A stretch of 64,000 bases of DNA from assembly GCF_002900965.1 (NCBI RefSeq), contig NZ_PJOM01000005.1, forward strand, positions 157,991-221,990. Reading direction: 5' to 3'. Source of the DNA: Pseudotabrizicola formosa (lineage in GTDB: Bacteria > Pseudomonadota > Alphaproteobacteria > Rhodobacterales > Rhodobacteraceae). Positions 26,381-34,806 of this stretch are shown in pieces (position 1 is the first letter of the stretch; the number at the start of each line of letters is the position of its first letter). The notes beneath the pieces are model-generated. The model was not told the origin of the DNA. It searched no databases and saw only the letters and a list, made by a program, of their open reading frames with translations. Both the position numbers and the translations under genes were made by a program.

Positions 26381-27723
26381 TGCCCTATGAGATGATTGCC
26401 GCCCTGATGTTCTCGACCATGCTGCTGATGATGATGACCGGGCAGCGGGTGTTCGGCATCATCGGCTTTGTTGCGGTGGTGGCGGCCATTCTGCTCTGGG
26501 GGCAGGGGGGCGAGCAGATGGGCTTTTCCGCCACGATGAAGCTGATGCGCTGGTATCCGCTGTTGAGCCTGCCGATGTTCGTGTTCATGGGCTATGTGAT
26601 GTCGGAATCGCGGCTGGCCGATGATCTGTACCGCATGTTCTACCTGTGGTTTGGCCGGGTGCGCGGCGGTCTGGCGGTGGGGACGATCCTGCTGATGGTG
26701 CTGATCTCCGCAATGAACGGGCTTTCGGTCGCCGGCATGGCCATCGGGTCAACGATCGCGCTGCCCGAACTGCTGAAGCGCGGCTATGACAAGCGCATGG
26801 TCACCGGCGTCATTCAGGCGGGCTCCAGCCTTGGCATTCTGATCCCGCCTTCCGTCGTGCTGGTGCTCTATGCGATGATCGCCCGCGCGCCGGTGTCAGA
26901 GTTGTGGCTGGCGGGGCTGATGCCGGGCCTGCTGATGGCGGCCATGTTCATCCTTTATATCCTTCTGCGCTGCCGGTGGCAGCCCTGGCTCGCCCCGGCG
27001 CTGTCGGCCGAAGAGGCGTCGCAGATCACCCGGGCCGAAAAGCTGCGCAGCCTGCGGGCGGGGCTGCTGCCTTTTGTCATCTTCGGCGCGATGATGCTGC
27101 CCTTCATCTATGGCTGGACCTCTTTGGTCGAAAGCAGCGTGATCGGTGTGGCGGCAACTGTGGTCGGGGCGGTGATCAAAGGCACCTTCACCCGCCAGGT
27201 TTTTGAGGTTGCGACCCGCAATACTTTGGGCATCACCTGCATGTTCATGTGGGTGATCCTCGCCGCCTTGTCCTTCGGCGCGGTGTTTGACGGGCTCGGC
27301 GCGGTCAGGGCGGTTGAGACGCTGTTTGTCGACCGGCTGCACATGAGCCCCTGGACGATCCTGATCCTGATGCAGCTGTCCTTCCTGCTGATGGGGATGT
27401 TTCTGGATGACACGGCGATGCTGGTGATCGTGGCACCCCTGTATGTGCCGCTGGTCGCAATGCTGGATTTCGGGATGCCGCGGCTGGATGTGCTGGTCTG
27501 GTACGGGGTGCTGTATACCATCACCTGCCAGATTGCTTACCTCACGCCGCCATTTGGGTATAACCTGTTCCTGATGCGGGCCTTTGCGCCCAAGGAAATC
27601 AGCATGGGCGATATTTATCGCTCGGTCACGCCGTTTGTCGGGGTGATGATTGTGACCCTTGGGCTGATCATGGCCTTTCCACAAATCGCGCTTTGGCTGC
27701 CGCATCTGATCTATCGAAACTGA
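26380..27723 (+). CDS. TRAP transporter large permease (DctM-type)
   Basis: A 447-residue membrane protein with about twelve hydrophobic segments. Typical DctM blocks are ISAMNGLSVAGMAIGSTIALPE, GSSLGILIPPSVVLVLYA and the C-terminal TPPFGYNLFLMRAF. It overlaps the small permease gene by one base. It is predicted to catalyse Na+-coupled import of an organic solute handed over by the DctP-type protein encoded next. Confidence 0.94.
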   Translation: MPYEMIAALMFSTMLLMMMTGQRVFGIIGFVAVVAAILLWGQGGEQMGFSATMKLMRWYPLLSLPMFVFMGYVMSESRLADDLYRMFYLWFGRVRGGLAVGTILLMVLISAMNGLSVAGMAIGSTIALPELLKRGYDKRMVTGVIQAGSSLGILIPPSVVLVLYAMIARAPVSELWLAGLMPGLLMAAMFILYILLRCRWQPWLAPALSAEEASQITRAEKLRSLRAGLLPFVIFGAMMLPFIYGWTSLVESSVIGVAATVVGAVIKGTFTRQVFEVATRNTLGITCMFMWVILAALSFGAVFDGLGAVRAVETLFVDRLHMSPWTILILMQLSFLLMGMFLDDTAMLVIVAPLYVPLVAMLDFGMPRLDVLVWYGVLYTITCQIAYLTPPFGYNLFLMRAFAPKEISMGDIYRSVTPFVGVMIVTLGLIMAFPQIALWLPHLIYRN

Positions 27724-27771
27724 GGTGCGGACATACCGCGCCCATTCCCCCACCAACAAGAGGTATCAAAG

Positions 27772-28824
27772 ATGACAACATCCAGACGTTCCTTTCTGAC
27801 CAAGACCGCCAGCCTCGCCGTGGGCGCTGGGGCGGCAACCCTTGCCACCCCCGCAGTCACCCGCGCGCAGGACGTGATCAAATGGCGGATGCAGACCTAT
27901 GCCGGGGCGGCATTGGGCGAAGAGGTGGTGAAACCCGCCATCGACGCCTTCAACCGCATGGCTGCCGGCCAGATGGAGATTGAGCTGTTCTACGCCGATC
28001 AGCTGGTGCCTACAGGTGAGCTGTTTCAGGCCATGCAGCGCGGGACCATCGACTGCGTGCAGTCGGATGACGATTCCATGGCCTCGCCCACCGAGGTGAC
28101 CGTGTTCGGCGGCTACTTTCCGATGGCGCTGCGCTACAGCCTCGATGTGCCGGCGCTGTTCAACAAATACGGGCTCAAGGAAATTTGGGAAGAAGAATAT
28201 GCCAAGGTGGGCGTCAAGCACATCTCGGCCGGGGCCTGGGATCCGTGCCATTTTGCGACCAAGGATCCGATCAACAGCCTCGCAGATCTGCAGGGCAAAC
28301 GCATCTTCACCTTCCCCACCGCTGGCCGTTTCCTGACCCAGTTCGGCGTGGTGCCTGTCACCCTGCCGTGGGAGGATATCGAGGTTGCAGTGCAGACCGG
28401 CGAGCTGGATGGCATCGCATGGTCGGGCATCACCGAGGTCTACACGGTGGGCTGGTCGAATGTGACCAACTACTTCCTGACCAACAATATCTCGGGTGCA
28501 TGGATCGGGCATTTCTTTGCCAATATGGACAAGTGGAATGCTTTGCCGCCGCATCTGCAGGAAATGCTGGCGACCTGTTTTGAGCAGTCGCATTACTACC
28601 GCCAGCACTGGTACTGGGCCGGTGAGGCTGACCTGCGCCTGAACGGCGGCAAGCTGCAGCTGACCACCATTCCCGATGAGGAATGGGCCACTGTAGAGGC
28701 GGCCGCCGTGACGTTCTGGGATGAAATCGCCGCTGAATCCGAGGTCAAGGCCAAGGTTGTGGCGATCTTCAAACAGTATAACGAGGTGCAGCAAAAGGCC
28801 GGGCGCCCCTATCGCTATGGCTGA
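27772..28824 (+). CDS. TRAP transporter substrate-binding protein (DctP-type)
   Basis: A 350-residue periplasmic binder with a Tat-type signal (SRRSFLTK followed by an Ala/Gly-rich hydrophobic stretch ending TRAQ). The body matches the DctP fold, with LADLQGKRIFTFP and the ligand-contact Arg region. The predicted ligand from operon context is an amino alcohol or a similar small amine, not a dicarboxylate. An 18-bp palindrome and a hairpin follow the stop codon. Confidence 0.92.
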   Translation: MTTSRRSFLTKTASLAVGAGAATLATPAVTRAQDVIKWRMQTYAGAALGEEVVKPAIDAFNRMAAGQMEIELFYADQLVPTGELFQAMQRGTIDCVQSDDDSMASPTEVTVFGGYFPMALRYSLDVPALFNKYGLKEIWEEEYAKVGVKHISAGAWDPCHFATKDPINSLADLQGKRIFTFPTAGRFLTQFGVVPVTLPWEDIEVAVQTGELDGIAWSGITEVYTVGWSNVTNYFLTNNISGAWIGHFFANMDKWNALPPHLQEMLATCFEQSHYYRQHWYWAGEADLRLNGGKLQLTTIPDEEWATVEAAAVTFWDEIAAESEVKAKVVAIFKQYNEVQQKAGRPYRYG

Positions 28825-28842
28825 TGTTTCGCATGCGAAACA
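28825..28842. promoter_or_regulatory. 18-bp perfect palindrome after dctP-type gene
   Basis: TGTTTCGCATGCGAAACA begins at the base after the stop codon and is perfectly self-complementary. Its length and symmetry suit a dimeric regulator; it could allow separate control of the ligase/dehydrogenase genes downstream. As RNA it would form only a loopless hairpin, so an operator is more plausible than a terminator. Confidence 0.5.
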
Positions 28843-28844
28843 AG

Positions 28845-28869
28845 GGGGGTGCGCAGTCGGCGCGCCCCT
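28845..28869 (+). terminator. Stem-loop between the DctP-type and ligase genes
   Basis: The arms 28845-28854 and 28860-28869 pair over about ten positions (GGGGG-T-GCGC against GCGC-G-CCCC with wobbles) around an AGTCG loop. No U tract follows. It probably trims or protects the transcript behind the binding-protein gene, like other hairpins in this window. Confidence 0.5.
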
Positions 28870-28914
28870 GTCTATGCAAGACCATGATCGAATAATGACG
28901 GACGGGGATAAGGA

Positions 28915-30282
28915 ATGCCGGGCAATCTGACGCTGGACGCTTTGCGCGAAATGGTGGACGCGGGCACTGTTGACACGGTTCTGGTGGCTGCGGTCGACAT
29001 GCAGGGCCGCCTGATGGGCAAACGGTTTCATGCCCGGTTCTTTCTGGATGGCGGCTACAAGGAAACCCATTGTTGCAACTACCTGCTGGCGGTCGACATG
29101 GAGATGACCACGGTGCCGGGATATAAATCCGCCGGCTGGGAGCAGGGTTACGGCGATTACATGATGAAGCCGGATCTCGACACGATGCGTGTGGTGCCAT
29201 GGCTGCCGGGCACGGCGCTGGTGCTGGCTGATCTGATGGACCATGCGGGCAAGGAAGACATCACTGTAAGCCCGCGCGCCATTCTGAAACGTCAGGTCGC
29301 CCGCGCGCGCGCCTTGGGGTTTGAGCCGATGATGGCGACGGAGCTGGAGTTCTACATCTTCGAAAACGCCTATGACGACCTGCGCGATGGCGGGCTTGCC
29401 CGGCTGAAGCCGATTTCCGGCTATAACGAGGATTATCACATCTTCCAGACCACCAAGGAAGAAGGGCTGATGCGCGATGTGCGCAACGGTCTGTACGCCG
29501 CCGGCATTCCGGTGGAGAACACCAAAGGCGAAGCGGATGCCGGCCAGCATGAGGTGAATTACCGCTATTCTGACGCGCTGGATACGGCGGACAACCACAT
29601 CATCGTCAAGCAAGCGGTCAAGGACATTGCCCATGCCAAGGGCAAATCGGTGACCTTCATGGCCAAGTATGACCACCGCAAGGCCGGGTCTTCCAGCCAT
29701 GTGCACCAAAGCCTGTGGACCAAGGACGGCAAGCCGGTGTTCTACGATCACGACGACGCAAACGGCATGTCGGCCACGATGAAGCAGTTTGTGGCCGGTC
29801 AATTGGCACATGCGCAGGAAATCACCGCTTTCCTTGCGCCTTACGTGAACAGTTACAAGCGCTTCACCATCGGCATGTTTGCGCCCACCAAAGCCGTGTG
29901 GAGCGCAGACAACCGTACCGCGGGGTTTCGCGTCTGCGGCGCGCATACCAAGGCGGTACGGGTCGAATGCCGCATACCGGGCAGTGACGTGAACCCGTAT
30001 CTGGCCTGTGCCGCCTTGCTTGCGGCGGGTCTGGCCGGGATCGAGAGCAAGATGGACCTGGAGCCCGAGATGAAGGGTGATATGTACACCACAAAAGGTA
30101 TCCGCGAAATTCCGCACAACCTGCGTGAAGCAGCGGATCTGCTGGACGGGTCAACGATGCTGCGTGCGGCCTTTGGGGATGATGTGGTGGAGCATTACAC
30201 CCATGCTGCCCGCTGGGAGATTGCCGAGACCGACCGTGTGGTGACAGATTTCGAACTGCAGCGCCTGCTGGAGCGGGCCTGA
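28915..30282 (+). CDS. Glutamine-synthetase-like gamma-glutamyl-amine ligase
   Basis: A 455-residue type-I glutamine synthetase homologue. Metal and nucleotide residues are recognisable: ATELEFYIF, GQHEVNYRY, SSSHVHQSLW, NRTAGFRV and the C-terminal VECRIPGSDVNPYLACAALLAAG. The NLYDLP adenylylation site of true GlnA is absent. Relatives of this kind (PuuA, GlnA3, GlnA4, IpuC) join glutamate to amines using ATP. The neighbours (aldehyde dehydrogenase, iron alcohol dehydrogenase, formylglutamate-amidohydrolase homologue, TRAP uptake) suggest that the amine is an amino alcohol such as ethanolamine or 3-aminopropanol, but this is inference. Confidence 0.88.
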   Translation: MPGNLTLDALREMVDAGTVDTVLVAAVDMQGRLMGKRFHARFFLDGGYKETHCCNYLLAVDMEMTTVPGYKSAGWEQGYGDYMMKPDLDTMRVVPWLPGTALVLADLMDHAGKEDITVSPRAILKRQVARARALGFEPMMATELEFYIFENAYDDLRDGGLARLKPISGYNEDYHIFQTTKEEGLMRDVRNGLYAAGIPVENTKGEADAGQHEVNYRYSDALDTADNHIIVKQAVKDIAHAKGKSVTFMAKYDHRKAGSSSHVHQSLWTKDGKPVFYDHDDANGMSATMKQFVAGQLAHAQEITAFLAPYVNSYKRFTIGMFAPTKAVWSADNRTAGFRVCGAHTKAVRVECRIPGSDVNPYLACAALLAAGLAGIESKMDLEPEMKGDMYTTKGIREIPHNLREAADLLDGSTMLRAAFGDDVVEHYTHAARWEIAETDRVVTDFELQRLLERA

Positions 30283-30295
30283 GCACATTGAGGGG

Positions 30296-30313
30296 GGCGG
30301 GCTTTACCCCGCC
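30296..30313 (+). terminator. Stem-loop between ligase and aldehyde dehydrogenase genes
   Basis: A GGCGGG/CCCGCC stem with loop CTTTAC is followed by TTTGCCTT. A second 7-bp hairpin (30330-30347) follows, before the GAGG ribosome site of the next gene. The pair could cause partial termination within the operon. Confidence 0.5.
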
Positions 30314-30363
30314 TTTGCCTTGCAACAGAGGTGGGGTGAACCCCGCCCTTTGAGGACGCGACG

Positions 30364-31743
30364 ATGAAGCCCATCCAACTGATTTCCCCGGTCGATGGCC
30401 GGGTCTATGCTGAACGCAGCCCGCTGGCCCCCGAGGCGGCGCAAGCCGCCGTTGCGCGGGCCCGCGCTGCGCAAAAGGCTTGGGCGGCGCGCCCGCTGGA
30501 AGACCGCATCGCGCTGGTCAAGGCGGGTGTTGCCCGGCTGAACGAGATGAAGGACGTGATCGTCGAAGAACTCGCCTGGCAGATGGGCCGGCCGACCCGT
30601 TTCGGGGGAGAGTTCGGTGGGGTGAATGCCCGCACCGAATACATGGCCGAAATCGCTGCCGAAACCCTTGCGCCGACGGTGATTGAAGACAGCGACAGCT
30701 TTCGCCGCTATCTCGCGCGGGAAGCTTTGGGCGTGGTCTTGATCATCGCGCCGTGGAACTATCCTTATCTGACCACCATCAATACTCTGGTCCCTGCCCT
30801 GATCGCGGGGAACACTGTGGTGCTCAAACATGCCAGCCAGACCCTGCTGGTGGGTGAGCGGCTAGCAGAGGCGTTCCATGCAGCGGGTGTCCCCGAGGAC
30901 GTGTTCCAGAACGTGGTGCTGGACCATGCCACGACCGAAGGCCTGATCAAGGGCCGCGCTTTTGATTTCATCAATTTCACCGGCTCGGTCGCAGGGGGGC
31001 AGGCCATTGAACGGGCGGCTGCGGGCACCTTCACGCCGCTGGGGTTGGAACTTGGCGGCAAAGACCCGGGCTATGTGCGCGCCGATGCGAACCTTGATGC
31101 TGCCGTTGACACGCTTATGGATGGCGCATTGTTCAACGCGGGCCAATGCTGCTGCGGGATCGAGCGGATCTACGTGCATGAATCGCTTTATGATGCCTTT
31201 GTCGAAAAGGCTGTGGCATGGACCAACACCCTGAAACTGGGCAATCCGTTTGAGGCGGACAGCACGATGGGCCCGATGGCGCATGCGCGCTTTGCACGCG
31301 TCGTGCGCGATCAGATCGCCGAAGCGATTGCCGCCGGAGCGAAACCGCTGATCGATCCGACCAAGTTCCCTGCCGATGACGGGGGGGCCTACCTTGCGCC
31401 ACAGGTGCTGGTGAATGTGGATCATTCGATGCGGGTGATGACCGAGGAATCCTTTGGGCCCGTCGTGGGCATCATGAAGGTCAAGGATGACGCCGAGGCC
31501 ATTGCCCTGATGAACGACAGCCAATACGGCCTGACCGCCAGCATCTGGACGCAAGATTATGACACCGCCGCCGCCATCGGCGCGCAGATCGAAACCGGCA
31601 CCGTCTTCATGAACCGTGCCGATTACCTCGACCCGGCGCTGTGCTGGACGGGCTGCAAGAACACCGGGCGCGGCAGCTCGCTGTCCTATCTGGGCTTCCA
31701 TTCGGTAACCCGCCCGAAATCCTATCACCTCAAGAAAGTCTGA
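30364..31743 (+). CDS. NAD(P)-dependent aldehyde dehydrogenase
   Basis: A 459-residue aldehyde dehydrogenase. The catalytic residues are visible: general base Glu229 in LGLELGGKDP and nucleophile Cys263 in FNAGQCCCG; the co-substrate loop NFTGSVAGG is present and the proposed Asn is in APWNYPY. It follows the gamma-glutamyl ligase gene and precedes the iron alcohol dehydrogenase by 4 nt. In the proposed route it oxidises a gamma-glutamylamino aldehyde to the acid, like PuuC in the putrescine pathway. Annotators might also call it a succinate- or N-succinylglutamate-semialdehyde type. Confidence 0.9.
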   Translation: MKPIQLISPVDGRVYAERSPLAPEAAQAAVARARAAQKAWAARPLEDRIALVKAGVARLNEMKDVIVEELAWQMGRPTRFGGEFGGVNARTEYMAEIAAETLAPTVIEDSDSFRRYLAREALGVVLIIAPWNYPYLTTINTLVPALIAGNTVVLKHASQTLLVGERLAEAFHAAGVPEDVFQNVVLDHATTEGLIKGRAFDFINFTGSVAGGQAIERAAAGTFTPLGLELGGKDPGYVRADANLDAAVDTLMDGALFNAGQCCCGIERIYVHESLYDAFVEKAVAWTNTLKLGNPFEADSTMGPMAHARFARVVRDQIAEAIAAGAKPLIDPTKFPADDGGAYLAPQVLVNVDHSMRVMTEESFGPVVGIMKVKDDAEAIALMNDSQYGLTASIWTQDYDTAAAIGAQIETGTVFMNRADYLDPALCWTGCKNTGRGSSLSYLGFHSVTRPKSYHLKKV

Positions 31744-31747
31744 CCTC

Positions 31748-32908
31748 ATGTCGCACGGCGTGCCCCATCGCAACTGGTCCTATCCGACCGCCATCAAATT
31801 CGGCGTTGGCCGGATTTCCGAACTGGCCGATCATGCCAAGAGCATCGGCCTGACCAAACCACTGCTTGTCACCGACAAGGCCCTGGCCAGCCTGCCGATC
31901 ACGGCAGAGGCGCTCTCGGTGCTGGATGCCGCCGGTCTGGGCCGCGCGGTGTTTTCCGAGGTGGACCCCAATCCGAATGAAAGGAACATGGCCGATGGCA
32001 TCGCCATCTATCTGGCGGGCGGGCATGACGGGGTGATCTGCTTTGGCGGCGGTTCGGCGCTCGATCTTGGCAAGATGATCGCGCTGATGGCACATCAGCG
32101 GGCGGATCTGTCGGTCTGGGATCTGGAGGATATCGACGACTGGTATACCCGGGCGGACGGTGACAAGATTGCGCCCATTCTCGCAGTACCCACCACGGCA
32201 GGCACAGGGTCCGAAGTGGGGCGTGCAGGTGTGTTGACCAATTCGGAAACCCACAAGAAGAAGATCATCTTCCACCCCAAGCTGATGCCAGCAATCACGC
32301 TGTGCGACCCGGCCCTAACGGTGGGGATGCCGAAGTTCATCACCGCAGGCACCGGCATGGATGCCCTGGCCCATTGCCTTGAGGCCTATTGCAGCCCGTT
32401 CTACCACCCGATGAGCCAGGGCATCGCGCTGGAAGGGATGCGGCTGGTGTTTGAGAACCTGACCATCGTTTACGCAGAGCCCGCCAACCTGATGGCGCGC
32501 GGGCATATGATGTCTGCGGCGGCGATGGGGGCGGTGGCGTTCCAGAAGGGGCTTGGCGCGATTCACAGTCTCAGCCACCCGGTCGGGGCGATTTATGGCA
32601 CCCATCACGGAACCACCAATGCGGTAGTGATGCCGATAGTGCTGGATTTCAACCGCGCCGCGATTGAAGGCCGGATCAACGCAGCCGCCGCCTATCTGGG
32701 CATTGCAAGCGGGTTTGACGGGTTCCGCGCGAAGGTCATGGAATTGCGTGAAACGCTGGCGATCCCGGCCAACCTGACCGCCATGGGCGTCAAAGCCGAT
32801 GATCTGGACATGCTGACCGATATGGCGCTGGAAGACCCGTCCTGCGGTGGCAACCCGGTTGCGATGACGCGTGAGAACACCCGCGCGCTGTTTGACGCCT
32901 GCATGTGA
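31748..32908 (+). CDS. Iron-containing alcohol dehydrogenase
   Basis: A 386-residue group III alcohol dehydrogenase. The NAD-binding GGGSALDLGK and the iron-ligand blocks (GMDALAHCLEAYCSPFYHP, IHSLSHPVGAIYGTHHG) are intact. It is the last gene of the operon, 4 nt after the aldehyde dehydrogenase. In context it would oxidise the terminal hydroxyl of a gamma-glutamylated amino alcohol to the aldehyde. A bidirectional hairpin separates it from the convergent ABC operon. Confidence 0.92.
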   Translation: MSHGVPHRNWSYPTAIKFGVGRISELADHAKSIGLTKPLLVTDKALASLPITAEALSVLDAAGLGRAVFSEVDPNPNERNMADGIAIYLAGGHDGVICFGGGSALDLGKMIALMAHQRADLSVWDLEDIDDWYTRADGDKIAPILAVPTTAGTGSEVGRAGVLTNSETHKKKIIFHPKLMPAITLCDPALTVGMPKFITAGTGMDALAHCLEAYCSPFYHPMSQGIALEGMRLVFENLTIVYAEPANLMARGHMMSAAAMGAVAFQKGLGAIHSLSHPVGAIYGTHHGTTNAVVMPIVLDFNRAAIEGRINAAAAYLGIASGFDGFRAKVMELRETLAIPANLTAMGVKADDLDMLTDMALEDPSCGGNPVAMTRENTRALFDACM

Positions 32909-32921
32909 CAAAAGGAACGGC

Positions 32922-32939
32922 GGCGGGGGGAACCCCGCC
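32922..32939. terminator. Hairpin between convergent operons
   Basis: A 7-bp stem (GGCGGGG with CCCCGCC, loop GGAA) is followed on + by TTCGTTTT, a rho-independent-type tail for the alcohol dehydrogenase transcript. It also lies just beyond the stop of the - strand ABC ATPase. Confidence 0.75.
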
Positions 32940-32962
32940 TTCGTTTTGGGATCAGGCGACTC

Positions 32963-34024
32963 TTACGCCTTCAGCAGGATGAAGTCCCGGCCCGAGAGGC
33001 TGACCTCGACCGCGCTGCCCACGACGGGCGGCGGGGTGTCAGGGCGGTTGAACGTATCCAGCGACACCGCAGCGCCCGCCAGATCGGCCTTCAGACGGAT
33101 CACCGATCCCATGAAATGCACATCCGTGACCTGTGCCGTCAGCAGCGACTCTGCATCGGGCTGGCGGCCCAGACGCAGGGCTTCGGGGCGAAGCGCGACC
33201 GACAGGGTTTCACCCGCGCGTGCTGCCAAGGGTGCATCGGGCAGGGTCAGGCTCTGGCCCGCCAGCGTGACGCGGCCAGAGGCCGGATCGGCGACCTCGA
33301 CCTCGAAGGTGTTCAGCGTGCCGACAAAATTCGCGACAAACTTGGTGCGGGGGCGGTTGTAGATTTCAAACGGTGCGCCGACCTGCTCGGCCACGCCACC
33401 ATTCATCACCACAATCCGGTCGGAAATGCTCATCGCCTCTTCCTGATCGTGGGTCACGAAGATGGTGGTGATGCCCAAGTCCTGCTGAATCTGGCGGATC
33501 TGGTTGCGCAAGGACACGCGCACCTTGGCATCCAGCGCTGACAGAGGCTCGTCCAGCAACAGCACCGACGGGCGCGGCGCAAGCGCGCGTGCCAGAGCCA
33601 CCCGCTGCTGCTGACCGCCCGACAGCTGGAACGGATAGCGCCCGCCCAGATCGGACAGGCCGATCAGCGCCAGCATCTCGGCCACCCGCGCCTCGCGCTC
33701 CGCCCGTGGCGCGCCTTTGACCTTCAGTCCGAAGGCCACGTTGTCAGCCACGGTCATGTTGGGAAACAGCGCATAGGCCTGAAACATCATGCCGATGTTG
33801 CGCGAATTGGCTGCCAGGCCGGTCACATCCTTGCCGTCAATCGTGATGTCGCCTGCCGTGGGCTGTTCAAACCCGGCGACCATCCGCAGCACTGTGGTCT
33901 TGCCGCATCCAGAAGGTCCGAGCAGCGAGATGAACTCGCCCTTCTCGATATCCAAGGTGAAATCCTTGACCACGCGGTTCTGGCCGAAGGTTTTCTCAAG
34001 ATGAGTCAGGGTCAGGAAAGACAT
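32963..34024 (-). CDS. ABC ATPase, PotA-like (second system)
   Basis: A 353-residue importer ATPase with Walker [13 protein letters not shown], signature [17 protein letters not shown], Walker [13 protein letters not shown] and a C-terminal TOBE domain. It is the last gene of a four-gene - strand operon (binding protein, two permeases, ATPase); its ATG overlaps the preceding permease stop. The gene order is the reverse of the other PotABCD-like system at 13908-17720, so the two systems are not recent duplicates. Confidence 0.92.
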   Translation of the reverse strand: MSFLTLTHLEKTFGQNRVVKDFTLDIEKGEFISLLGPSGCGKTTVLRMVAGFEQPTAGDITIDGKDVTGLAANSRNIGMMFQAYALFPNMTVADNVAFGLKVKGAPRAEREARVAEMLALIGLSDLGGRYPFQLSGGQQQRVALARALAPRPSVLLLDEPLSALDAKVRVSLRNQIRQIQQDLGITTIFVTHDQEEAMSISDRIVVMNGGVAEQVGAPFEIYNRPRTKFVANFVGTLNTFEVEVADPASGRVTLAGQSLTLPDAPLAARAGETLSVALRPEALRLGRQPDAESLLTAQVTDVHFMGSVIRLKADLAGAAVSLDTFNRPDTPPPVVGSAVEVSLSGRDFILLKA

Positions 34025-34806
34025 CAGGCTTTCGCCCTTTCGTGTTTGGAGAACCGGGTGACAAGCTGGATGAGTCCCATGCAGGCCCAGGTGATGGCAA
34101 AGGCAATCACGGCCAGAGCCGAGGGCTCGTAGGCGCGGTTCGCGCCAAGGATCTGCATATAGGGGCCGAAGGCTGGCCGGTTCAGCAGCGCCGCCATGGT
34201 GAATTCGCCGATGACGATGGCAAAGGTCAGGAATGCGCCCGACAGCACCGCGCCCAGCACATTGGGCAGGATGATGCGCGACAGGATGGTGCCCCAGCCC
34301 GCCCCAAGGCTCTGCGCGGCTTCGGTCAGCGTGCCCACGTCAATCGTGCGCAGGCCCGTATCCACCGCGCGGTACATATAGGGCAGCGCCAGGGTGGCAT
34401 AGCCGAACATCAGCAGGATGTTGGTGCCCATGGCGCTGCCGGTCAGCGGCAGCCAGCTGGAGGTGTTGTACAGCCGGATATAGCCGAACACGATCACGAT
34501 GGCAGGGATCACCAGCGGCAGCAGGGTGATGAATTCGACCACCGGGCGCAGTTCGGGCATTTTCAGCCGCACCCAATAGGCGGTGGGCACGACCAGAAGG
34601 ATGCCAAAGGCGATGGTGAACAGCGCCATGACCACGGAATAGCCAAACGTCGCCTGAAACTGCGGGTCAACGAGCACCGCGCGGTAGGCGTCCAGCGAAT
34701 AGACGCCGCGCCGCATGCGCAGCGAAAATTCCGTCATCCCGTAGAGTGGCAGTAGGAAGAAGACGATGCCGGTCAGCAGGGCACCCCAGGCGAAGAGACG
34801 GGTCAT
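34024..34806 (-). CDS. ABC permease (second system, PotC-like)
   Basis: A 260-residue permease with about six membrane segments and an EAA loop (LTEAAQSLGAGWGTILSRIILP). The start at 34806 overlaps the preceding permease stop (ATGA), which is the natural coupled start; an ATG three codons upstream is less likely. Confidence 0.9.
   Translation of the reverse strand: MTRLFAWGALLTGIVFFLLPLYGMTEFSLRMRRGVYSLDAYRAVLVDPQFQATFGYSVVMALFTIAFGILLVVPTAYWVRLKMPELRPVVEFITLLPLVIPAIVIVFGYIRLYNTSSWLPLTGSAMGTNILLMFGYATLALPYMYRAVDTGLRTIDVGTLTEAAQSLGAGWGTILSRIILPNVLGAVLSGAFLTFAIVIGEFTMAALLNRPAFGPYMQILGANRAYEPSALAVIAFAITWACMGLIQLVTRFSKHERAKA

Noticed and set aside
27766..30117. A very long open frame (about 780 codons) on the - strand across the DctP-type and ligase genes
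   Set aside because: It lies antisense to two clearly real genes, has His/Gln/Arg-rich composition typical of reversed GC-rich coding DNA, and no family motif.
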